Shown piece by piece: positions 1 to 5,006 of a stretch of DNA of 5,190 nt. The translations under genes were made by a program, and so were the position numbers. The notes below the pieces were generated by a model. It saw only the letters and a list, made by a program, of their open reading frames with translations. It searched no databases and had not been told where the DNA came from. Location of the stretch: assembly GCA_023435225.1 (NCBI GenBank), contig JAEYRX010000081.1, forward strand, positions 1 through 5,190, written 5' to 3'. The DNA comes from Bacillota bacterium. GTDB lineage: Bacteria > Bacillota > UBA4882 > UBA8346. Positions within the stretch are counted from its first letter, which is position 1. Each line of letters opens with the position of its first letter.

Positions 1-610
1 AAAATCCCTTGTTTTGAGTAATTTCGATATTCAGATTTTTTTGTTTTAGCTTGTTTGTTACATTCAGGATATAAGCTGTTTCACCGTCACTATCCATAAT
101 ATGGTTCTCATTGAGCCAAACCGTTTGGTCGGCTTCAATTTTTACCTTCTCGGAAATAATGGAGTCGGGGGGATTCCAAGTTAACAATTCTTTGACTGAA
201 AGGTTTCTATATGCCTTCAGAGCGTAGATGGTATTTCCGTTCTCTTTAAACCATAAACGGCTTATTGGGTATTCGTCAGCAAATTCGATTAAGGGCTGGT
301 CTTGAAATTCACCGGAAAAGGTTGGTTTCACTGCTTTGAGATTGGCTAAAAAGCTGAGGTTCTCATTCGTTTGATTAGGAATCGCCCTCTCTTCAAGATC
401 ATCAATAACTGGAACGTACCCCTTCTTCAGCTTCTCTTTTAAAAGCTTCTCCGCTTCCAGTTTCGCCTCATCCGCAGCGCCAAACTCCTTGGTCTGGACC
501 TGTCCAGCAATGCCGGTTTTCCCGAAACGCACTGTAAAGGATGCTCCGTCAAGGGTTATCTCCCAGAATTTATTTGACTTCTCGTCATGATACTCCAAGT
601 ACTTTTTCAT
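1..610 (-). CDS. WGR-domain protein, C-terminus cut by window edge
   Basis: The open frame reads 203 codons from an ATG at 608-610 down to the left edge with no stop, so the C-terminus is missing. A ribosome binding site (AGGAG on the minus strand, 620-624) lies 9 nt upstream and fixes the start. Residues about 1-65 form a WGR domain: an N-terminal strand pair (YLEYHDEKSNKFWEI), then VRFGKTGIAGQ at 27-37, then an alanine/lysine-rich helix (about 45-63) ending in KKGY. WGR domains occur in PARPs, DNA-ligase-linked proteins and many bacterial proteins, and where studied they bind nucleic acid. The signature W-G-R triplet is F29-G30-K31 here, a conservative variant. Residues 66-203 are not recognised; they look like a mixed alpha/beta or beta-rich region without membrane segments or catalytic motifs. 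The protein is probably cytoplasmic. The domain call is firm, but the cellular role is unknown. Confidence 0.85.
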   Translation of the reverse strand, partial: MKKYLEYHDEKSNKFWEITLDGASFTVRFGKTGIAGQVQTKEFGAADEAKLEAEKLLKEKLKKGYVPVIDDLEERAIPNQTNENLSFLANLKAVKPTFSGEFQDQPLIEFADEYPISRLWFKENGNTIYALKAYRNLSVKELLTWNPPDSIISEKVKIEADQTVWLNENHIMDSDGETAYILNVTNKLKQKNLNIEITQNKGF

Positions 611-629
611 CCGGCAATTCTCCTTTTTG

Positions 630-649
630 GTACGAACCAACTTTCGTAC
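630..649. promoter_or_regulatory. Perfect 7-bp dyad upstream of the WGR gene
   Basis: GTACGAA (630-636) and TTCGTAC (643-649) are perfect inverted repeats around a 6-nt centre. The dyad starts 6 bp upstream of the WGR gene's ribosome binding site. The position fits a repressor operator or a small hairpin in the 5' leader. No convincing -35/-10 pair was found nearby, so the function is inferred from position only. Confidence 0.35.
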
Positions 650-890
650 TTTGACTTATTATTACTCTTCGCTCTCCAACCGCTCCAGATAACTCTTAAA
701 ACCATGTACATGAAAGGATGAAAATAAGCCTAAATCCGACCCTATCCCTGAAAGGGTATTGGCCAGGCGTTGCAAGCTTAAAAAATAGACTGCGAAGCAT
801 GGTGGTTTCCCATTAGCGCTTGCGCGGCAGGGGCAAAGGGTCAATGTCATCAAGCTACTCTTACAAAACACGGAATGCAAATTAATGCTT
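650..890. other. Gene-free stretch, nothing recognised
   Basis: This stretch lies between the WGR gene leader and the palindromic repeat at 891. Open frames on the minus strand have cysteine-rich, atypical translations and no ribosome binding site, so I do not call them. One other frame gives a 13-codon tail (813-854, minus: LDDIDPLPLPRKR then stop) that resembles the end of a lost gene. It is far too short to identify. No RNA gene or terminator was seen. Confidence 0.4.
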
Positions 891-1042
891 TGTCCCCAAC
901 CCGCGGGTTAAAACCCACGGCTGGTTTAGATCAATCCGGTTAAAACCGGATAAAAAACTGAAATATATGTTTGATTTTGGGTTAACCCCATTTATGGGGG
1001 TTTGGTTTATGATAGCCGTGGGTTTTAACCCGCGGCGGGACA
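891..1042. repeat. REP-like palindromic element 1, nested hairpins
   Basis: The ends are inverted repeats. A 22-bp arm at 901-922 (CCGCGGGTTAAAACCCACGG plus CT) is perfectly complementary to 1014-1035. TGTCCC at 891-896 pairs with GGGACA at 1037-1042 outside it. Each arm can also fold on itself (CCGCGGGTT, AA, AACCCACGG; one mismatch). Inside are a perfect 8-bp hairpin (ATCCGGTT 934-941, loop AA, AACCGGAT 944-951) and a third hairpin (AACCCCA 984-990 with TGGGGG 995-1000 and following TT). There is no ORF with a ribosome binding site. The architecture resembles REP/BIME or MITE-like non-autonomous elements, such as those mobilised by RAYT (REP-associated tyrosine) transposases. No transposase gene lies in the window, so the mobilising partner is an inference. 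No clear target-site duplication was found. Confidence 0.8.
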
Positions 1043-1124
1043 ACGTTTGAGCGAATTGTAATTTATTAGCAATATATCTTGATACATTGGCCAAGGGGTC
1101 TGCTGCCTTTGATTCAGCCGTCAC

Positions 1125-1152
1125 TTTTGACTACTGACTTCCGGCTTCTGAA
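1125..1152. repeat. Degenerate heptad tandem repeat
   Basis: The stretch can be cut into four 7-mers with a common pattern: TTTTGAC, TACTGAC, TTCCGGC, TTCTGAA. This resembles the short heptameric tandem repeats (TTCTGAC-like) seen between genes in some bacteria. It lies 61 bp from the stop of the exported-protein gene. It is short and degenerate, so chance is possible. Confidence 0.3.
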
Positions 1153-1212
1153 TTACTCATCTTCAAAAACGCTTATTTCAACTGATGTAAACCTTATTTC
1201 ACGATGATATCG

Positions 1213-1983
1213 TTACTCCCATCGAAACCGTACCGGGTAATTATTCTGATACCTAACCTGTTTATTACTGACCGTAATTCTGACGACTTTATCTTCAAAT
1301 GAGATATGATAGAGCCCCTGACCGTTATAGTTCATCTCTTCCAGGGTATTTTTGCCGTACTTTGTCTGAATGCGGAAGTTTTCCGCAACAAACTCCAGTT
1401 CACCGGTGAACTTTTCCCGCGAAATGTTAAAAGAATAAATGACTTCCTTGATCGGATGTTTCCATGCTTTAGCTGTGGCAATGTAGTAACTGAACGAATT
1501 GGCTTGATATTTTCGGCGATAGAAAACATTTACGGTCCGGTCCTTTTCGTTAATATCGCCTTTGGCTAACGTTATTTCAAAAACCAATGCCTGTTTAAAA
1601 CCTTCCAAATCACATTGCAAGCCGGATTGGAAATCATCCATGACCTCGTTAAGGTCCAACCATTGGTAAGCAATCTCTTTGAAATTGCAATAGACTTTTA
1701 AAGCTTCGGGTTTTTCCCGGAAAGGCAAAAAAACTTTGACGGAGTGGGCTTCCTGATCATTCCTGAAAGTATAGTTCTCGTTGACCCCGATTTGGTCACT
1801 GGAAAAAGTAACATTCATTATTACTTTTTCCAAATAAGCCCCATTTGGTTCATCAGAGATGGGGATAGCGCTGAAACAAGGTTCAACAGGTCCCATCGTA
1901 ATTTCGGCCATAGCTAAGCCACTTAAGGAGATACATGTTAATAAAGCCAACATTATAAGTATTGTATTTCGCTTACTTTTCAT
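1213..1983 (-). CDS. Exported protein of unknown function (256 aa)
   Basis: A longer frame begins at 2076, but the ATG at 1981-1983 is preferred. The minus strand has AAGGGGTGA (1991-1999) 7 nt before it, and the sequence from this ATG is a textbook signal peptide: MKSKR, then a hydrophobic core (about residues 7-23), then an AMA cleavage site before E27. LLTC at 14-17 lies inside the hydrophobic core and is not a proper lipobox, so signal peptidase I processing is more likely than lipidation. The mature protein (about 230 aa) has three cysteines (VEPCF, VYCNF, LQCDL) and alternating hydrophobic/polar segments that suggest a beta-rich extracellular domain, such as VNENYTFRND and SVKVFLPF. There are no further membrane segments or cell-wall anchors. 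It ends in RFRWE. I do not recognise the family. It stands alone, with no adjacent co-directional gene close enough for an operon. A copy of the dispersed intergenic repeat lies at 2070-2117, about 90 bp upstream of the start. Confidence 0.82.
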   Translation of the reverse strand: MKSKRNTILIMLALLTCISLSGLAMAEITMGPVEPCFSAIPISDEPNGAYLEKVIMNVTFSSDQIGVNENYTFRNDQEAHSVKVFLPFREKPEALKVYCNFKEIAYQWLDLNEVMDDFQSGLQCDLEGFKQALVFEITLAKGDINEKDRTVNVFYRRKYQANSFSYYIATAKAWKHPIKEVIYSFNISREKFTGELEFVAENFRIQTKYGKNTLEEMNYNGQGLYHISFEDKVVRITVSNKQVRYQNNYPVRFRWE

Positions 1984-2069
1984 ATGCTCATCACCCCTTG
2001 AAAGTATAATTCGTAGGCCATATTTCGGAATTTTCCTCATTATAAATATTATTAACCCGGATTGTTTTT

Positions 2070-2117
2070 TTTTCAATTACCCGGCGGGTTATTTATGGGT
2101 TATATAAAAAGTTAATT
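2070..2117 (+). repeat. Dispersed intergenic repeat, copy C (shortened)
   Basis: TTTTCAATTACCC (2070-2082) is identical to the opening of the copies at 2503 and 4719. The next bases, GGCGGGTTATTTATGGG, match the second half of the 4719 copy (GGCGGGTATTTTTGGGG), as if about 22 bp had been deleted between them. TGGGTTATATAAAAAGTTAATT (written here as 2096-2117) then resembles TGGGTATATAAGTTAATT at 2606-2623. The junction ATTACCC-GGC-GGGTTAT is a compact imperfect hairpin. Orientation is the same as in the other copies. Confidence 0.55.
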
Positions 2118-2214
2118 ACTTGTCAATCGGAGTTTTGCCATAATAAAAAAATCTGCGGCTTTGATTGACCGACGTTCCGTAAAAAAGTTACTCAATATTA
2201 AACGCAAATTAGTA

Positions 2215-2357
2215 TTAATCATCATACTCATAAGCAAAAAGAAACATCCGGCAATCCGGGCAATACATCGTAGCAAAACAAGACGCCTTACCGGAACCCC
2301 CTCTACGTTAATGATTAACTCAACTTTGGCACTACAAAAATGTCTTGCAGTAAAGTC
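2215..2357 (-). pseudogene. Possible zinc-ribbon protein remnant
   Basis: On the minus strand one frame (2357-2289) reads 23 codons that look coding, including FCSAKVELIINVEGVPV. A second frame (2268-2215) then reads M-YCPDCRMFLFAYEYDD and stops at 2215-2217. CPDC is a typical zinc-knuckle CxxC and the acidic tail is a plausible protein end. The first frame contains a single C (FCS). The two frames differ, and stops precede both, so if this was a gene it has suffered at least one frameshift and lost its start. The call rests on amino-acid appearance only; chance is a real alternative. Confidence 0.3.
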
Positions 2358-2372
2358 ATATCAATTAAAATT

Positions 2373-2416
2373 AACTTTTGAAAACATCGGAAGCTTTAAC
2401 GATTTTTTCAAAAGTT
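2373..2416. repeat. 17-bp inverted repeat, strong AT-rich hairpin
   Basis: AACTTTTGAAAACATCG (2373-2389) and CGATTTTTTCAAAAGTT (2400-2416) are complementary at 16 of 17 positions, with a 10-nt loop (GAAGCTTTAA). No run of T follows on the plus strand, and on the minus strand only a weak AATTTT follows, so it is not a convincing intrinsic terminator. It could be a small palindromic element or a protein-binding site. Confidence 0.5.
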
Positions 2417-2467
2417 GATACCTTAAATTATTGATTTTACTACATTAAAATTAAAGTGCGAAAGTTG

Positions 2468-2486
2468 TATGATTAATATAATCATA
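2468..2486. promoter_or_regulatory. 19-bp dyad, operator-like
   Basis: TATGATTA (2468-2475) and TAATCATA (2479-2486) are perfect inverted repeats around ATA. The dyad contains TATAAT at 2477-2482. AT-rich dyads of this size are common operator shapes, but no gene starts close by (the nearest, at 2981, is about 500 bp away). It may also be chance in AT-rich DNA. Confidence 0.25.
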
Positions 2487-2502
2487 AAGATTAATCTGCA
2501 AA

Positions 2503-2557
2503 TTTTCAATTACCCGTTAGGAAATATATGGGAAAAACCGAGGTATTTTTGGGGTAG
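2503..2557 (+). repeat. Dispersed intergenic repeat, copy A (55 bp)
   Basis: It opens with TTTTCAATTACCC, continues with TTAGGAAATAT, and closes with GTATTTTTGGGGTAG. The copy at 4719-4773 has the same length and the same three blocks; the differences are one base after ACCC and a short shuffled centre. No ORF or ribosome binding site suggests it is translated. It is followed within 4 bp by TCCACGCCAGC (2561-2571), and at 2604-2616 by GCTGGGTATATAA. The same order recurs after copy B. Confidence 0.75.
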
Positions 2558-2571
2558 TCGTCCACGCCAGC
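2555..2571 (+). repeat. 17-bp direct repeat, left copy
   Basis: TAGTCGTCCACGCCAGC here matches TAGTCATCCACGCCAGC at 2820-2836 at 16 of 17 positions, in direct orientation, 265 bp apart. The pair frames the two large stem-loops at 2603-2791. CCAGCTT (2567-2573) can also pair with AAGCTGG (2602-2608). Confidence 0.6.
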
Positions 2572-2602
2572 TTCTACTGCGCACTTGAAAGTATAAAAAT
2601 AA

Positions 2603-2702
2603 AGCTGGGTATATAAGTTAATTTAAATATCTATCATATCAACACATTCTTAAAGCCGAATGTATTGTTAAATAATGAATTTAAATTTAACTTATTTCAG
2701 CT
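2603..2702. repeat. Large imperfect stem-loop 1
   Basis: ATAAGTTAATTTAAAT (2613-2628) pairs with ATTTAAATTTAACTTAT (2679-2695) with a single bulged base. Outside it AGCTG (2603-2607) pairs with CAGCT (2698-2702). Inside, ACATTC (2644-2649) pairs with GAATGT (2658-2663). There is no coding potential. It is either a palindromic repeat element or an untested structured RNA. Confidence 0.55.
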
Positions 2703-2705
2703 GTA

Positions 2706-2791
2706 ATAGGATGAAGAAAATACTTTTTCGATACATTTGCATTTGGATTTAGAAATGCAAATACTGGAAGTAAAAATTTACTTCATCCTAT
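2706..2791. repeat. Large stem-loop 2, symmetric 86 nt
   Basis: ATAGGATGAAG (2706-2716) is perfectly complementary to CTTCATCCTAT (2781-2791). ATTTGCATTT (2735-2744) is perfectly complementary to AAATGCAAAT (2753-2762), with an 8-nt loop. The two intervening segments are both exactly 18 nt and partly complementary (TACTTTTTC against GGAAGTAAAAA). The symmetry argues for a decayed longer palindrome or a selected stem. It begins 4 bp after stem-loop 1. Confidence 0.6.
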
Positions 2792-2819
2792 CTGACAAGC
2801 TTCGATAGCATTTTCAAGA

Positions 2820-2836
2820 TAGTCATCCACGCCAGC
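2820..2836 (+). repeat. 17-bp direct repeat, right copy
   Basis: TAGTCATCCACGCCAGC is the partner of 2555-2571. TTTTCAA at 2811-2817, just upstream, echoes the opening of the 55-bp dispersed repeat, so this may be the remains of another, internally deleted copy. Confidence 0.5.
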
Positions 2837-2917
2837 GCCTAACCTCCGGAAATTTTTATGAGTACTTTGAAAATATTAAATTTTAAAAATCACTCCTTAT
2901 TATGCAGGAAAAAAACT

Positions 2918-2957
2918 TAAAATGTCAAAATGTTGTAAAATGTCATAATAATATAAT
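2918..2957 (+). promoter_or_regulatory. Possible promoter/operator region of the lipid kinase
   Basis: Two perfect 10-bp direct repeats TAAAATGTCA (2918-2927 and 2936-2945) start 18 bp apart. A perfect TATAAT follows at 2952-2957. TTGTAA (2933-2938) is a -35-like box, but its 13-bp spacing to TATAAT is too short; TGTCAA (2923-2928) with TAATAA (2946-2951) has 17 bp but poor boxes. The repeats could bind a regulator spanning nearly two helical turns. Promoter placement is uncertain. Confidence 0.3.
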
Positions 2958-2980
2958 AACATACAAATGGAGGAAATATA

Positions 2981-3886
2981 TTGAAACATCTATTTATCAT
3001 CAATCCGGTGGCTGGAAAAGGAAAACCTTTAAAAATCGTTCCGGAGATCATCAGTTTTTTAAAAGATAAAAAAGTAGATTATTCTATCGAATTTACTGAT
3101 TACCCGGGACATGCCACCGAGATAGCACGCCGCTATGCCATTAACGATAAAGTAAGGATATATTCCCTTGGAGGCGATGGCACCATCAATGAAATCATAA
3201 ATGGTATGATAGGAAGCAAAAGTAGCGTAGCGATTATTCCCGCCGGTTCGGGAAACGATCTTGTTAAAACCCTTCGGCAGGGTAACCACAAAGATCTGAT
3301 TCATCGATTATTTCATGGCCGGGAAAAACCAATTGACATTGCGGCTGTTAATGGACGTTTTTTTGCCAATGTCTCCTCATTTGGGTTTGATGCCGAAGCT
3401 GCAAAAAATACGCTTCTGATCAAACAAAATGTATTAATTCCTCCCCATTTATGCCATTTAGTAGGTATCTTCATTACAATGTTAAAATATAGAAATATTC
3501 ATTTAAATATAACCATCGATGGAGAAGCCATAAACACCAAATTGTTTCTCATTACTATTGCCAATGGCAAATATTACGGCGGTGGCATTCAGACCGCTCC
3601 TGAAGCCGAAGTTGATGACGGTCTGCTTGATATATGTTTGATTACCGCCAAAAACATATGGCAGGTTTTAAAGACATTTCCCCGCTATGTTAAAGGTCAA
3701 CATCCCGGAACCCCCGGTGTTTATCTATATAAGGCCAAAGAAGTAAAGATCGCCAGCGATAAAGAAATAACTTTAAATATCGACGGTGAAATTGAAAAGG
3801 TAAAAGAAGTAGTTTTTCAGATAATACCAAATAAAGTCAATGTAGTATTACCGTATCCGGAAAAAATTGATGAAAAAGCCGTTTAA
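2981..3886 (+). CDS. Diacylglycerol kinase family lipid kinase (YegS/BmrU/DagK-like)
   Basis: The complete protein has 301 aa, the usual length for this family of soluble, membrane-associated enzymes that phosphorylate diacylglycerol or related lipids with ATP. Motifs in order: NPVAGKGK (8-15); nucleotide-binding GGDGT (64-68); PAGSGND (87-93); FGFDAE (134-139); ANGKYYGGG (194-202) and DGLLD (213-217) in the C-terminal beta domain; and IDGE (267-270), whose D-x-E spacing matches the metal-network Asp and catalytic Glu known from staphylococcal DgkB. All key residues appear intact. The start is TTG at 2981: GGAGGA (2969-2974) lies 6 nt upstream, and the family typically begins M-(K/R)-x-x-x-I-x-N-P. 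Members recycle diacylglycerol to phosphatidic acid in Gram-positives or act on phosphatidylglycerol (YegS). Sequence alone does not separate these. The gene is monocistronic, followed by a minus-strand remnant, and no clear terminator was seen. Confidence 0.94.
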   Translation: MKHLFIINPVAGKGKPLKIVPEIISFLKDKKVDYSIEFTDYPGHATEIARRYAINDKVRIYSLGGDGTINEIINGMIGSKSSVAIIPAGSGNDLVKTLRQGNHKDLIHRLFHGREKPIDIAAVNGRFFANVSSFGFDAEAAKNTLLIKQNVLIPPHLCHLVGIFITMLKYRNIHLNITIDGEAINTKLFLITIANGKYYGGGIQTAPEAEVDDGLLDICLITAKNIWQVLKTFPRYVKGQHPGTPGVYLYKAKEVKIASDKEITLNIDGEIEKVKEVVFQIIPNKVNVVLPYPEKIDEKAV

Positions 3887-4275
3887 AGCTATAGGATGTT
3901 CTATATCCGTACCCATTGAAACGGCGGGCATTCGATGTGTTTGTCCCGGTAAATAATCACGGTTTTCTCCAGGAAGAGCAACTCCCGGGGTTTCCTTAGC
4001 CACATCGGCATAGTGAAACATCACCGGGAGATCCGGTTCCTGGTCTTCAGGCCGGAGTTGGATCCCGTTTTTCGCCAGGATCTCACGGTAATCGATTCGA
4101 TATAATCCATAACCAGGTTAATCCGGCCAGATAATGTTCTTGCAATGAATTTGCCATACGAAATATCTCCATCGAAGTATTTACTTTTTCCACGACTTAT
4201 ATTTTTCCGGATTAGTCTTACGGATGATACTAACTCTTCGATACTAGCCTTGCCATTCAAATAAAATAAGCCTTT
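3887..4275 (-). pseudogene. Frameshifted gene remnant, family not recognised
   Basis: Two minus-strand frames look coding and join end to end. The first (open 4275 to 4021; possible TTG start at 4258-4260) includes NGKASIEELVSSVRLIRKN and GKFIARTLSGRINLVMDYIES. After about 4100 its translation becomes basic and implausible. In the other frame protein-like sequence starts just there: DYREILAKNGIQL, then EDQEPDLPVMFHYADV, then ETPGVALPGENRDYLPG. Restoring one base after ...YIES would fuse them into one product. The second frame runs on past 3887, antisense to the end of the kinase gene, to a stop at 3848-3850, and its tail (GFFINFF) is not protein-like. I infer a gene broken by a one-base deletion and truncated at both ends. 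No known domain is evident. The start lacks a strong ribosome binding site. Confidence 0.5.
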
Positions 4276-4288
4276 TTACTTGGGTAAT

Positions 4289-4598
4289 CTATATCTTGAT
4301 GTCGAAGAAATCCTGGACTTCAAAGGGAATACCGGGGAAATATTTTTTTAGCGCTTTCAATCATCTTGGTTGAGATATCGGAACCAATACATTTTACGCC
4401 GAGATTGCTTAAGAAACCGGATACTTCTCCAGGTCCTGAACCAATTTCTAAAACTGTCTCATCTTTGGGAATTTGCGAGGAAAACCATTTCAATATTATT
4501 TGATCAAAATGTTTATTCTCAAATTCATTCCACCATATTGCAGCATAATCATCTGCTGCCGTATCGTAAGCTCTTTTAATACTTTCTTTGGTATTCAT
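4289..4598 (-). pseudogene. Class I SAM-dependent methyltransferase, frameshifted and truncated
   Basis: The ATG at 4596-4598 follows a modest AAGGGG site. The product begins MNTKESIKRAYDTAADDYA, typical of small-molecule methyltransferases of the Methyltransf_11/25 type. VLEIGSGPGEVSGFL (49-63) is motif I, the glycine-rich SAM loop. GSDIS (72-76) carries the acidic residue that normally contacts the SAM ribose (D74). The frame then reads KKIFPRYSL and stops. Dropping one C from the CCCC run (4334-4337) restores FPGIPFEVQDFFDI, the expected continuation, until a stop at 4289-4291. Even repaired, it has about 102 codons against the usual 200 or more, and the motifs after the Rossmann half, including any substrate site, are absent. 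A live methyltransferase is unlikely. A sequencing error could explain the frameshift but not the missing C-terminal half. Confidence 0.85.
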
Positions 4599-4850
4599 TA
4601 ACTTTTAATCCCCTTAATATAGCAAAGTACAACATCAACTAAACTTTGGATTCAAATTGAATGAAGAATCCCGGTGATTAAATTTAGCAATTATCATTAT
4701 GGAGGTTTTATTAGGATTTTTCAATTACCCATTAGGAAATATGAGGAAAAAAGGCGGGTATTTTTGGGGTAGGGATAAAAAAGGGTAAATTGTACAGGGA
4801 AAAATTAAAAAACCTGAAGGTAAAAAATCAAAAACGATATTCGTAACATC
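4599..4850. other. Intergenic stretch with one repeat copy
   Basis: AT-rich DNA with no supported gene. It contains the 55-bp repeat copy B (4719-4773), then an A-rich run (AAAAAAGGG, AAAAATTAAAAAACC) leading to the palindromic element at 4851. A minus-strand reading gives no recognisable continuation of the ORF that starts at 5036. Confidence 0.5.
4719..4773 (+). repeat. Dispersed intergenic repeat, copy B (55 bp)
   Basis: It shares TTTTCAATTACCC, TTAGGAAATAT and GTATTTTTGGGGTAG with copy A (2503-2557), at the same overall length and orientation. TCCACCCAGCC follows at 4851-4861 and GCTGGGTATATAA at 4875-4887. The same module order follows copy A, there with shorter spacing. A 15-codon ORF inside (ATG at 4742) is not conserved in frame in copy A and is not called. 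Confidence 0.75.
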
Positions 4851-5006
4851 TCCACCCAGCCCTGAAACGGCTGGGCTGGGTATATAAAAAACATTCTAAA
4901 CCCCCTTCGGGGCTCGGAAAAAAACTTCGAAGCACAACCCAGCCCGGCTTTGCCGGGGTTGAGAAAGATTTTAACGCCTAGCCCAGCCGTTTGAGGGCTG
5001 GGTGGA
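4851..5006. repeat. REP-like palindromic element 2, nested hairpins
   Basis: A 27-bp arm at 4851-4877 (begins TCCACCCAGCCCTGAAAC) is complementary to 4980-5006 at 26 of 27 positions. Each arm folds on itself (CCAGCC with GGCTGG). Inside are CCCC-TTC-GGGG (4902-4912) and CCCGGC-TTT-GCCGGG (4943-4957), flanked by AACCC/GGGTT. At 156 bp it is almost the same size as element 1 (152 bp) and has the same plan of long terminal arms plus internal hairpins, although the primary sequence differs. It lies inside the beginning of a minus-strand ORF. It is probably non-autonomous mobile DNA; a RAYT-type transposase elsewhere in the genome is an inference. Confidence 0.82.

Larger units (their letters stand above)
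2118..2502. other. Intergenic stretch without an intact gene
   Basis: No intact gene is supported. A plus-strand frame opening with TTG at 2161 has a composition typical of random AT-rich DNA and no ribosome binding site, so it is not called. The stretch holds a possible gene remnant on the minus strand (2215-2357), a 17-bp inverted repeat (2373-2416) and a 19-bp dyad (2468-2486), described separately. Confidence 0.6.

Noticed and set aside
662..880. Minus-strand open frame of 72 codons
   Set aside because: Atypical cysteine/serine-rich translation, no ribosome binding site, no domain signal.
891..1042. Riboswitch or tRNA
   Set aside because: The folding is explained by nested palindromes and duplicated arms; no conserved riboswitch core or cloverleaf was found.
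882..1124. Minus-strand open frame of 80 codons
   Set aside because: It lies almost entirely across the palindromic repeat; the translation is that of the hairpin arms.
1306..1569. Plus-strand open frame opposite the exported protein
   Set aside because: Antisense shadow of a well-supported gene with signal peptide and ribosome binding site.
2373..2416. Intrinsic terminator
   Set aside because: AT-rich stem and no T-run on the plus strand; no gene ends nearby in the right orientation.
2161..2418. Plus-strand open frame of 85 codons starting TTG
   Set aside because: No ribosome binding site, lysine/isoleucine-rich composition of AT-rich noncoding DNA, and it ends in the 17-bp hairpin.
2555..2836. 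CRISPR-like array
   Set aside because: Only two copies of a 17-bp direct repeat 265 bp apart; no regular repeat-spacer pattern and no cas gene.
3887..3925. Terminator of the lipid kinase gene
   Set aside because: Only a weak local pairing (ATAGGA with TATATCC) and no T-run.
4742..4789. Tiny ORF in repeat copy B (MRKKGGYFWGRDKKG)
   Set aside because: The reading frame is not kept in copy A, so the repeat is not conserved as protein.
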